NCBI GenBank assembly: GCA_964431735.1
Contig: CAYSLJ010000157.1
Span: 1 to 15,739, forward strand
DNA length: 15,739 nt
Direction: 5' to 3'
DNA from: CALARM01 sp964431735
GTDB lineage: Bacteria > Vulcanimicrobiota > SpSt-956 > JAKJGF01
How positions within the stretch are numbered: position 1 is the first letter of the stretch; each line of letters opens with the position of its first letter. The notes beneath the pieces are model-generated. The model had not been told where the DNA came from and ran no database searches. It saw only the letters and a program-made list of their open reading frames with translations. Of this stretch, positions 1 to 6,883 are shown piece after piece. Position numbers and translations under genes: made by a program.

Positions 1-47
1 AGGATACTAATCGTTCTAACAATTTGCCGGAGTTATTTTTCTTACAG
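1..47 (+). repeat. Intergenic repeat, uninterrupted copy of the MITE target
   Basis: This AT-rich segment aligns closely (roughly 80 % by eye) with the sequence obtained by joining 4694-4708 to the segment starting at 4864. Shared blocks are AGGATACTAAT, CTAACAATTT, CCGGAGTT and TTTTT, in the same order and orientation. It lies downstream of the 3' end of the fusion gene, as the other copy lies downstream of the glycosidase-like gene. The rest of 48-192 shows no gene; a small GCCTGTCAGGC palindrome near 141-153 is too weak to call as a terminator. Confidence 0.65.
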
Positions 48-192
48 TACTTACTCATTAATTATGAATTGTTATGAAACTAACTATAATGTGTTATCTA
101 TTAAACGGCTTATATAAGGGGCATTATTTTTCTTCGTAAGAGCCTGTCAGGCAGAAGCTGATAACATGGTTACTAATTTACCTGGTGCGGTA

Positions 193-2646
193 CTACGTAT
201 TATATTTCAACCATAATTTATGAATATTTTTTTTCACTCTGTACAAATAATTTTTTATCTGCTGATTGCTGGTACCCATAAGAGAGGCCATTTCTCTGTA
301 ATCCAGTTCTTGGACAAAACGGAGAGTAAAAGCGGTTTTATAAGGTTCTTTAAGAGAGTTCACTATAAAATCAAGAAGAATTTTGTTTTCTATACTTCCT
401 GTATCCGGTCTGCCAATTATATCCGGGTTATTCAGGCTTACCTCTTTTATTAACATATATTCTTTTATCCTGTGCTTTTTTACTACATTGAAAGCAATCT
501 TAAAAAGCCAGGAAGCAAAAGGCCTGTCAAAAGAATAAGATTCGAGATATAACCAGACTCTGTAAAAAATATCTTGAAGAAGTTCTCTGCTTAATTCAAC
601 ATTTCTTGTGGTGTTTATCAAATATTTTAACAATGGTTTTTCATAAAAATGCACAAGCAGTTCAAAGGCATCTCTGTCTCCTTCTTTTAAGATTTTATCT
701 ATGAGTTTTTTGTCATTAAAATGTGTATCACCGGTATATACATTCTTCTGATATATGTCCCCTGGTTCATATCTGCCTCCAAGATATCTGGAAAGGAATT
801 TTTCTGCTATAACATAAAACTTGAGCAAGTTCCTGGGTTTCTTAATATTATGTCCTTCATCAGGGAAAACAACATATTCTACATCGAGGCCAATACTTTT
901 TATAGCTCTCACTATTTGATAGGTCTCCTTCGAACTGATTATTTCATCTTTAAGACCATGAGCTATTAACAGAGGAATTTTAATATTATCTACATTATAA
1001 AAAGGAGAACGTGATATTAATAGCTCTTTTTCCATAGAAGGTTCTCCAATCCTGTCCATAAATCTCTTCTGGTAAATTTTCCAGACAGATGGCGGAAATG
1101 ATTGAAGAAAGGTTATAAGATTGGCCGGACATTCTATCGCAACGGAACAGCAGAAAAAAGATGAAGAAGTAGCTCCGAGTAAAGATGCATATCCACCGTA
1201 ACCGGTGCCATAAATTGCAATTCTCTTCGGATCTGCAATGGATGCTTCTATAGCCCAGTTAACGGCATCTAACAGATCATCCTGCATCTTTCCTCCCCAT
1301 TCTTTATTTCCTGCATTGAGAAAATCTCTGCCATATCCCAGTGAGCCACGGTAATTAATCTGAAGACATACATATCCCCTGTTTGCCAGCCACTGTACTG
1401 TAGGATTATATCCCCATGTATCACGGGCCCAGGGACCTTTATGGACATAAAGTACCATAGGTAATCCGGTTCTATTATTACCCTTGGGATAAGTAATGTA
1501 TCCCTCAATATCCAGGCCGTCACTGGAAGTAAACCTTATTTCTTCCATAGAGGAAAGAGAGTAATCATTCAGGGAGGGCTGATTATAAAACAGAAATATT
1601 TCCTTTTTTGACTCTCTGTTAAAAACATAGTAAGCAACAGGTCCGTCATCTCTTTCAAAACACACAAGCCATAAATTAAAGGTGTCATCACAGTTAACAA
1701 CGGCAAAATCTCCCCTGTCAATTCTTTTTATGGATTTAAAATCTTCCTTTATCGTTTCATCTAAAACAATCCATTCTCTCCTGAATTTATTGAAACATAT
1801 TGCCTGTATTTCATAGGTACAGGGATTTATTAGAACATTATAGACTCCGAAAGGATTTACATGTTTGTTTATCATCCATGTATAAATATCATATGCCTCA
1901 TGGCAGGCAAGCAGTTTTCTCTCTCCTGTTTTTATATTTAACTTGATTAATCCGCTTGTATTGGAGCCCTCATAACCGATAAAATAAATATTATCATCTG
2001 TAAAACAGACAGGCAAGCTCAGCGGCTTATCATCAGCATTCCAGACATCCAGAATCTTCCAGCCTTTATCTGTGTCATCTCTTACCATTAACCTCTCACT
2101 GCCATCATCTTCAGTCGTAACTATTGCTTTAAGCTCAAGTTTATTATCTATAACCCAGTCAGTTATATTACCGGGATTTTTTTGCAGTAAAATCAGTTCT
2201 CCCGATATTACATCAATATGATATAAATCATATATTTCCCTGTTATCTTTATTTACTGCTATAATCATTTCATCAGGGTAATTACGATCATATTTAATAA
2301 TTACAACATTTGCATCTTTACAGGTCAATGTTTTTATTTCACCTGTTTCCAGATCCATTCTGGAAAGGAGAAAATTTTCAAGACCTGTTTCATCATAGAG
2401 ATAAAGAATAGAAGTGTTACTATGCCAGAAATAATTACTTATACATTTCTGTTTTACGCTGATAACCGTTCTGTCATCCTCTTCTCCTTTAGTTTTAACC
2501 CGAAAATTGAGTAAATTATTTTTCAGAACCTGATATATGACTCTTTTCCCGTCAGGAGATATTCTGGGATTGGTTTTTAAAGATTCAGCGAATAATATTT
2601 CTCTCGGTATAAAATCAGTCCATGGGGGAAACATATAATTTTCCAA
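193..2646 (-). CDS. S9 prolyl-oligopeptidase-like protein (catalytic Ser replaced by Gly) fused to an ECF sigma factor
   Basis: 817 residues with no signal peptide, so probably cytoplasmic. Residues about 20-370 are a TolB/DPP-IV-type beta-propeller (NPRISPDGK near the start). Residues about 375-628 are an S9 alpha/beta-hydrolase with the family landmarks GYVCLQINYRGSLGYG, WGGKMQDDLLDAV and the terminal YLGGRYEP. The family's nucleophile motif GGSYGGY reads GTGYGGY: residue 482 is Gly (GGT), while D567 and H599 of the triad are present, and HGGP reads HKGP. A short linker (629-644) leads to an ECF sigma domain (645-817): region 2 with DAFELLVHFYEKPLLKYL, LLQDIFYRVW and PFASWLFKIAFNVVKKHR, then region 4 with the helix-turn-helix DYREMASLMGTSNQQIKNYL. 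The start is TTG, because GGAGGTG stands 6 nt upstream of it and the next ATG (codon 5) is too far. It is the last gene of the moaA operon, 25 nt after the MOSC gene. No anti-sigma gene is adjacent. A sensor-type pseudoenzyme controlling the sigma domain is inference; the domains and the missing Ser are read directly. Confidence 0.92.
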   Translation of the reverse strand: MENYMFPPWTDFIPREILFAESLKTNPRISPDGKRVIYQVLKNNLLNFRVKTKGEEDDRTVISVKQKCISNYFWHSNTSILYLYDETGLENFLLSRMDLETGEIKTLTCKDANVVIIKYDRNYPDEMIIAVNKDNREIYDLYHIDVISGELILLQKNPGNITDWVIDNKLELKAIVTTEDDGSERLMVRDDTDKGWKILDVWNADDKPLSLPVCFTDDNIYFIGYEGSNTSGLIKLNIKTGERKLLACHEAYDIYTWMINKHVNPFGVYNVLINPCTYEIQAICFNKFRREWIVLDETIKEDFKSIKRIDRGDFAVVNCDDTFNLWLVCFERDDGPVAYYVFNRESKKEIFLFYNQPSLNDYSLSSMEEIRFTSSDGLDIEGYITYPKGNNRTGLPMVLYVHKGPWARDTWGYNPTVQWLANRGYVCLQINYRGSLGYGRDFLNAGNKEWGGKMQDDLLDAVNWAIEASIADPKRIAIYGTGYGGYASLLGATSSSFFCCSVAIECPANLITFLQSFPPSVWKIYQKRFMDRIGEPSMEKELLISRSPFYNVDNIKIPLLIAHGLKDEIISSKETYQIVRAIKSIGLDVEYVVFPDEGHNIKKPRNLLKFYVIAEKFLSRYLGGRYEPGDIYQKNVYTGDTHFNDKKLIDKILKEGDRDAFELLVHFYEKPLLKYLINTTRNVELSRELLQDIFYRVWLYLESYSFDRPFASWLFKIAFNVVKKHRIKEYMLIKEVSLNNPDIIGRPDTGSIENKILLDFIVNSLKEPYKTAFTLRFVQELDYREMASLMGTSNQQIKNYLYRVKKNIHKLWLKYNT

Positions 2647-2650
2647 TGTA

Positions 2651-2657
2651 CACCTCC
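2651..2657 (-). promoter_or_regulatory. Ribosome binding site fixing the TTG start of the fusion gene
   Basis: GGAGGTG on the minus strand lies at optimal distance from TTG at 2646 and 18 nt from the first in-frame ATG. This decides the start in favour of TTG. Confidence 0.75.
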
Positions 2658-2671
2658 GGCAAATTATAAAA

Positions 2672-3112
2672 CTATATGTTTTTTACAATTTCTATATTAT
2701 CTCCATGCTTTATAGTTCCGCCACTGAGAATCCTTACGAATATTCCTTCCCTCGGCATAATACAATAGCCCACTGTATGATATATAATACATGGGCTGTG
2801 ACATTCTTTACCAATCTGCGTTACTTCACATATGGCAGTATTTCCGAGTTTTAACTTTGTACCGACAGGTAAAGATATGAGTTCTATGCCCTCTGTAACG
2901 ATATTCTCTCCGAAAACTCCGAAAGGTAAATCAATGCCTTTATTCCTTATTTTTTCTATGCTTTCCGAAGAAAGAAGACTCACCTGTCTGTGCCATGGGC
3001 CGCCATGGGCGTCTCCTTTCAAACCGAAGTCTTCTATAAGTATCCCTTCGGGAATCTCTTTTTTTGCCGTACCTTTCTCTTTACTGATACATACTGCTAT
3101 TATTCTGGCCAT
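2672..3112 (-). CDS. Stand-alone MOSC domain protein
   Basis: 146 residues, the usual length for single-domain MOSC proteins. MOSC domains occur at the C-terminus of eukaryotic Moco sulfurase and in bacterial proteins linked to Moco and sulfur-carrier chemistry. Family features seen are GLKGDAHGG near residues 30-38, RQVSLLSSESI, FGVFGENIVTEG, EVTQIGKECHSPC with the conserved Cys around residue 104, and the closing block GYCIMPREGIFVRILSGG. The ATG start is preceded by AAAGGA with a 7-nt spacer. It lies 86 nt after moaC and 25 nt before the fusion gene, in the same operon, which fits a role in molybdenum-cofactor handling. The exact substrate is not known from sequence. Confidence 0.93.
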   Translation of the reverse strand: MARIIAVCISKEKGTAKKEIPEGILIEDFGLKGDAHGGPWHRQVSLLSSESIEKIRNKGIDLPFGVFGENIVTEGIELISLPVGTKLKLGNTAICEVTQIGKECHSPCIIYHTVGYCIMPREGIFVRILSGGTIKHGDNIEIVKNI

Positions 3113-3196
3113 AAAAAATTCCTTTCTCTTTTTATTAATATCACTATAGCTTTTTTACTTTTTAACCAGACCCTTACGCTATATTACAGGTAAAAC

Positions 3197-3217
3197 GGTC
3201 ATCGGTCACCGGTTACC
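3197..3217 (+). repeat. Three tandem heptamers at the end of moaC
   Basis: GGTCATC, GGTCACC and GGTTACC stand in tandem. Read on the minus strand they encode the last residues of MoaC (VTGDR) and its TGA stop. Same family as the GTNACGC arrays at 4679 and 10646. Confidence 0.7.
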
Positions 3218-3672
3218 GTATAATGTCCGCTTTTTCCGCCTTTTTTTTCCGCAAGATAGATATTTCCTATAGTCATATCTTTTGTGAGAGCCTTGCACAT
3301 ATCGTAAATAGTAAGAGCCGAAACTGCCACCCCTGTAAGAGCTTCCATTTCAACTCCCGTTTTTCCTGTTGTTTTCACCTGACATGTAATAACAATCTTA
3401 TGTTCCTGTAATTCAAAATCTATATCTCCTGACGTAATAAAAAGGGGATGACAGAGAGGGATAATATGGGATGTTTTCTTTAAAGCCATTATGCCTGCCA
3501 GTCTTGCTGCTTCCAGGACATTTCCTTTTATTATCTTATGTTCCTTTATCCTGTAAATCACATCTGACGGAATATCTATCTCTCCCCTGGCTATGGCTAC
3601 TCTTACAGTATCGACTTTTTCTGTAACATCTACCATTTTCAGTGAACCATCTTCATTTAAATGACTGAACAT
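3199..3672 (-). CDS. moaC: Cyclic pyranopterin monophosphate synthase MoaC
   Basis: 157 residues, normal for the family. MoaC converts the MoaA product (3',8-cyclo-7,8-dihydro-GTP) into cyclic pyranopterin monophosphate, the first stable Moco intermediate. Diagnostic blocks are MVDVTEK near residues 13-19, GNVLEAARLAGIMALKKT, the active-site stretch HIIPLCHPL, KTTGKTGVEMEALTGVAVSALT, YDMCKALTKDM and the C-terminal EKKGGKSG. The ATG is preceded by AGGAGG with a 5-nt spacer, and that site lies inside the end of moaA. The moaA stop and the moaC start read TGACATG, so translation of the two is probably coupled. The last few residues and the stop codon are made of a heptamer repeat, an odd but harmless C-terminal tail. 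Confidence 0.97.
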   Translation of the reverse strand: MFSHLNEDGSLKMVDVTEKVDTVRVAIARGEIDIPSDVIYRIKEHKIIKGNVLEAARLAGIMALKKTSHIIPLCHPLFITSGDIDFELQEHKIVITCQVKTTGKTGVEMEALTGVAVSALTIYDMCKALTKDMTIGNIYLAEKKGGKSGHYTVTGDR

Positions 3673-3673
3673 G

Positions 3674-4630
3674 TCAACCTCCTATTGAATACATAGGTAT
3701 ATTACCTCTGCCTGTATGATGGAATGGTTTTTCCATTATGGCTTTCTTTATAGTATTTTTTAAAAGTTCTTTTTTATTATTATTTAAAAGATCTTTTAGA
3801 TTATAACTCTTCGAGTCCATAAGACATGGCAGAATATCTCCTGTAGAGTTCATTCTTATTCTGTTGCAGAAATTACAGAACATATGACTCACAGGTGAGA
3901 TAAAACCTGTTATGGTTTCTTTATTATGACGCTTTATAATATATTCCTCTGCTATATGTGACCTCTGAGTCATGGCAGTAAAGGAAATTTCTCTTTCCAG
4001 GATTTTCTTTATCTCCGATGTGCTTATATAAAAAGGATAATAAATATTTGTTCCCATATTCATAAATTCTATAAAACGAATTTCCAGATTTCTCTCAAGG
4101 CAGAAATTAACGATAGAAGAAACTTCATCGTCATTTATCCCTTTCATAAGGACTGTATTTATCTTTACAGGAAAAAATCCTGTATTTAAGGCTCTATCTA
4201 TACCTGCCAGAACCTGTTTGAGTTCATCTCTTCCCGTTATACGGCGGAATTTTTCTCTATTCAATGTATCAAGGCTGATATTTAATCTTTTTATACCTGC
4301 TTCTTTGAGCAATTTCGCTTTTTCTGGCAGGAGTATTCCGTTTGTGGTAAGGGTCAGTTCTTCAAGCTTATCTATGGAGCTCAAAAGAAAAACAAGTTTT
4401 TCCATATGAGGTCTTACAAGAGGTTCTCCTCCTGTAAGCCTTATTTTTCTTATACCGAACTCTTCGACACAGATGGAAGCAATCTCTTTTATCTCTTCAT
4501 AAGAGAGTATGTCTTTCCTATTTTTCTTTACTATCCCTTCAGAAGGCATGCAGTAAATACATCGTAGATTACACCGATCTGTAATTGATATTCTCAGATA
4601 ATTTATCTGTCTTTTCCATTTATCTATCAT
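3674..4630 (-). CDS. moaA: GTP 3',8-cyclase MoaA (radical SAM)
   Basis: 318 residues, typical for MoaA. It catalyses the first step of molybdenum-cofactor synthesis from GTP, using two 4Fe-4S clusters. The N-terminal radical-SAM motif CNLRCIYC supplies C20, C24 and C27; RKIRLTGGEPLVRP follows, the SAM-binding GGEP block. The second cluster is formed by CNFC (near residue 250) and the Cys of DILPCL. The protein ends in Gly-Gly, as required in active MoaA for GTP cyclisation. It is the first gene of the operon. Its ribosome binding site is weak (AGG about 8 nt before ATG). Upstream lies a small dyad, TAACTA-N5-TAGTTA (4651-4667), overlapping a possible minus-strand -10 (TATGAT), but no convincing -35 is seen. 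Confidence 0.97.
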   Translation of the reverse strand: MIDKWKRQINYLRISITDRCNLRCIYCMPSEGIVKKNRKDILSYEEIKEIASICVEEFGIRKIRLTGGEPLVRPHMEKLVFLLSSIDKLEELTLTTNGILLPEKAKLLKEAGIKRLNISLDTLNREKFRRITGRDELKQVLAGIDRALNTGFFPVKINTVLMKGINDDEVSSIVNFCLERNLEIRFIEFMNMGTNIYYPFYISTSEIKKILEREISFTAMTQRSHIAEEYIIKRHNKETITGFISPVSHMFCNFCNRIRMNSTGDILPCLMDSKSYNLKDLLNNNKKELLKNTIKKAIMEKPFHHTGRGNIPMYSIGG

Positions 4631-4678
4631 TGTAAAGACCTATCAAGAAATAACTACATCATAGTTACAGTTTATATC

Positions 4679-4692
4679 GTGACGCGTAACGG
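4679..4692 (+). repeat. Two tandem heptamers upstream of moaA
   Basis: GTGACGC followed by GTAACGG, the same units that build the terminator hairpin at 10646-10677. Confidence 0.5.
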
Positions 4693-4708
4693 GAGGATAC
4701 TAATTTTT

Positions 4709-4856
4709 CGTAAGCGTTCAGCTATCAGCAGTCAGCTTTTACAGGAATTACATAATAAATATCGTTAAATATTTTTTCAGACTGATTTACACAATCAGGC
4801 TTTGTAAGTTTTATAAGTTTTAGCCGATAGCTGCTATCTAACTGCTGAACACTTAC
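4709..4856. mobile_element. 148-bp MITE-like element
   Basis: The left end CGTAAGCGTTCAGC and the right end GCTGAACACTTAC form terminal inverted repeats (12 of 13 positions match over GTAAGCGTTCAGC). Both ends are flanked by an identical 7-bp direct repeat AATTTTT (4702-4708 and 4857-4863), as expected for target-site duplication. Removing the element plus one copy of the repeat restores a sequence closely matching bases 1-47. Just inside each end are heptamer arrays in opposite orientation: TCAGCTA, TCAGCAG, TCAGCTT at 4718-4738, and on the other strand TCAGCAG, TTAGATA, GCAGCTA, TCGGCTA at 4848-4821. There is no coding capacity, so movement would need a transposase elsewhere. The 4631-4958 spacer otherwise holds only repeats and the putative terminator. 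Confidence 0.6.
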
Positions 4857-4903
4857 AATTTTTCTAACAATTTTCCGGAGTTGTTTTTATTGCGATACTA
4901 AAT
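4857..4903 (+). repeat. Right half of the interrupted intergenic repeat
   Basis: Together with 4694-4708 this forms the second copy of the repeat seen at 1-47. Shared blocks are CTAACAATTT, CCGGAGTT and TTTTT. Confidence 0.55.
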
Positions 4904-4908
4904 AAACA

Positions 4909-4952
4909 GTGAGCAGCGAAGGGATAAACTCCCCTCACTACTCACTGCTCAC
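4909..4952 (-). terminator. Possible terminator of the dnaK-dnaJ operon
   Basis: GTGAGCAG (4909-4916) pairs with CTGCTCAC (4945-4952), with an inner GGGA/TCCC stem. On the minus strand the hairpin follows the stop codon at 4959 and precedes the T-rich TGTTTATTT. The stem is interrupted, so this is a moderate candidate. Confidence 0.4.
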
Positions 4953-4961
4953 CACTCACTA
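4934..4961 (+). repeat. Four tandem heptamers overlapping a stop codon
   Basis: CTCACTA, CTCACTG, CTCACCA and CTCACTA are directly adjacent. The last unit supplies the TAG stop (4961-4959) of the glycosidase-like gene. Confidence 0.7.
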
Positions 4962-6875
4962 TTTCTGCACGACAAAAACCGGCTCCGATCCGAGCTTGAA
5001 CACTAAAAGTCCCTGATCTGCTCTTACCTCTTCTACTGTAACCTGTCCTTCAGGTCCTGTTACAAGAGAAGTTACATTGTAAACCTTCCCCTGTTCCGCT
5101 CCAATTCTTACAGTTTTAACATCTGTTCCGTCATTCCAGAAAATATAACAGGGACGCCCTCCTTTTACAAAGGCATAACCTGACACATCATGTTCAAGAC
5201 CGGTAAATATTTGATTAAATTTAGCACCGGCAAGTAATTCTGCAAGTAATTTATATGTATAAAAAGAAAGTTTTTTTGTCTGGTCCTCTCCGTTAAGGAT
5301 ACCCGAGTAATTGTAAAAAGTATCTAAATGACCGAAATGAAGAGTCTGAGGCGGATCATCTATGAATTTACTCCAGAAAACAGCTTTAACCCCTTTTGAT
5401 ACAGGAACAATAAGACTTTTTACAAGGTATATGGCCTGTTCTTTTTCAGACACAGTAACATAATTAACACTTTCTCCGGCGGAGAAATAATCACGGGGAC
5501 TTCCTGTATAAATTGAATTACCTGTAACCCAGAGGGATGAATCTTTATATCCGTATTCATAAAGGCGCTTTTTAACAATATCCAGTCCGGAACCAAGAGG
5601 TTTATAAGTAAGACTGACATTCACAGTAGCATTGGTTGTTCCACCGTAATGATGAAAATCCACTCCGTCAAAGTAATTTTTTATACCATCATTCTGTGTT
5701 TCCCTGTCTTCAAGACTTCTGAGATTATCAAAAAGCTCTACAAACCATCCGTCTTTCTCAAAAGGTTGTCCTGTTATGGGATGGAATTCTCCTCCTTTAC
5801 CCCATGCAGCCAGTTCAGAAGATCCTCCAAGTATAAGACAGGCTTTCGGGTTGGCCTGTATCATAGCCTGTTTTGTCCATCTGAGAAGAATGGCATAATT
5901 TTCTACAGTATCTGCCCACTGGCGCTGTCCGAAGGTATTATCTGCGCTGTCGGGCTCACTGCCGAGCTGAAAATATTTTATTTTAATGGCCATAGATGAA
6001 TCTGCTACTCCGTCGGCATCATATCTTTCAACGGCAGTTTTTATAAATGTCATATATCGTTCCTTATCTGAAGGGAGAACATTTGGAACCACTACAGGAG
6101 TAGGAAGAACCTGATTATGTCCCATCTGATAATCCCATAAAGGTACCCCCAGAATATTGACAATTAAATTGAGGTTTCTCTGTGTGGCTTTCCCATAGAA
6201 TTTATCCAGCTTATCCCAGTTATAAAACCCTCTTTCTGTTTCAACATTATCCCACTTTAAATCGGCAAAACCTTCAGGCTTCAGCCAGAAAACAGGTATA
6301 TGTTCCGTCATAAGAATAGAATTACCACCGAAACAGGTATTTTCAAAGGGAAGACTATAACTCTTATCTTCAACAACAATATTCGGGTAGAGAGATGTAG
6401 GAGTAGCCAGAGGCTGATATGGCGTGGAAGTAGCCACAGGTTGATATGGCGTGGAAGTAGCCACAGGTTGATATGGTGTTGGAGTAGATACAGGAACAGA
6501 TGTGCCGGAAGGTGTGTCTGTACCGGAAGGAGTTCCTGTTGTCTCTCTTTTTGTACCAGGTGTTAAATACTTTTCAGGATTTGACCCGCCTGCAAGTTTT
6601 ATAGCATCAAGCAATTTTACCATAGCAGTCTGAACAAGAAGTTCTGCACCGGAAATAAACCCTGCAGAAATATTCATCTCTGCCTGTTTCATTATTGCCT
6701 CTGCTTCTTCTGTATTGGCACCCAGTTCTTTTGCCTCTGCAAGAAGTGTTTGATACATCTTAATCTTTGCTTCCAGATGGGGCTCTTCTTCGTCTCTGGC
6801 GAAAACCTTTATACCAATAATGGTAATTACAAATAATACAATAAGTGTAATAACATATATATTTCTTTTCTTCAT
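4959..6875 (-). CDS. Secreted glycoside-hydrolase-like (clan GH-A type) protein, probable nucleophile loss
   Basis: 638 residues. Residues 1-26 are a signal peptide or membrane anchor (MKKR, then a long hydrophobic stretch, VFA before a charged segment). A helical, coiled-coil-like region follows (about 30-95), then a Ser/Thr/Pro linker (about 105-165) with three nonapeptide repeats of the STPYQPVAT type. Residues about 170-550 look like a TIM-barrel glycosidase of the GH39/GH5 kind: GFADLKWDNVETERGFYNWDKLD, KYFQLGSEPDSA with E307 at the acid/base position, VDFHHYGG, and a C-terminal beta domain that often follows such barrels. The usual nucleophile block (TE after strand 7) reads LWVTGNSIY, with Gly at 452 (GGT). 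Activity is therefore doubtful; a binding role is possible. The family assignment is by pattern only and the substrate is unknown. It starts 8 nt after dnaJ with no clear ribosome binding site, suggesting coupling. Ending a chaperone operon with a secreted protein is unusual. Confidence 0.8.
   Translation of the reverse strand: MKKRNIYVITLIVLFVITIIGIKVFARDEEEPHLEAKIKMYQTLLAEAKELGANTEEAEAIMKQAEMNISAGFISGAELLVQTAMVKLLDAIKLAGGSNPEKYLTPGTKRETTGTPSGTDTPSGTSVPVSTPTPYQPVATSTPYQPVATSTPYQPLATPTSLYPNIVVEDKSYSLPFENTCFGGNSILMTEHIPVFWLKPEGFADLKWDNVETERGFYNWDKLDKFYGKATQRNLNLIVNILGVPLWDYQMGHNQVLPTPVVVPNVLPSDKERYMTFIKTAVERYDADGVADSSMAIKIKYFQLGSEPDSADNTFGQRQWADTVENYAILLRWTKQAMIQANPKACLILGGSSELAAWGKGGEFHPITGQPFEKDGWFVELFDNLRSLEDRETQNDGIKNYFDGVDFHHYGGTTNATVNVSLTYKPLGSGLDIVKKRLYEYGYKDSSLWVTGNSIYTGSPRDYFSAGESVNYVTVSEKEQAIYLVKSLIVPVSKGVKAVFWSKFIDDPPQTLHFGHLDTFYNYSGILNGEDQTKKLSFYTYKLLAELLAGAKFNQIFTGLEHDVSGYAFVKGGRPCYIFWNDGTDVKTVRIGAEQGKVYNVTSLVTGPEGQVTVEEVRADQGLLVFKLGSEPVFVVQK
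6405..6485 (-). repeat. Three 27-nt tandem repeats in the linker
   Basis: Three 27-nt units with few differences (6405-6431, 6432-6458, 6459-6485). They encode the repeated nonapeptide STPYQPVAT in the Ser/Thr/Pro linker of the glycosidase-like protein. Copy number is likely to vary between strains. Confidence 0.85.
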
Positions 6876-6883
6876 AGAATTAT

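Noticed and set aside
720..790. The peptidase-sigma junction as an assembly or sequencing error
   Set aside because: No ambiguous bases or long homopolymer occur at the junction, the frame is open throughout, and the sigma part lacks any standard start codon of its own; still, reads should be checked.
4631..4700. Moco riboswitch upstream of moaA
   Set aside because: The leader is only some tens of bases before repeat sequence begins and shows no conserved multi-helix structure; only a short TAACTA/TAGTTA dyad is visible.
6405..6485. CRISPR-like array from the 27-nt repeats
   Set aside because: The units are directly adjacent without spacers and encode a Ser/Thr/Pro linker in a clear gene.
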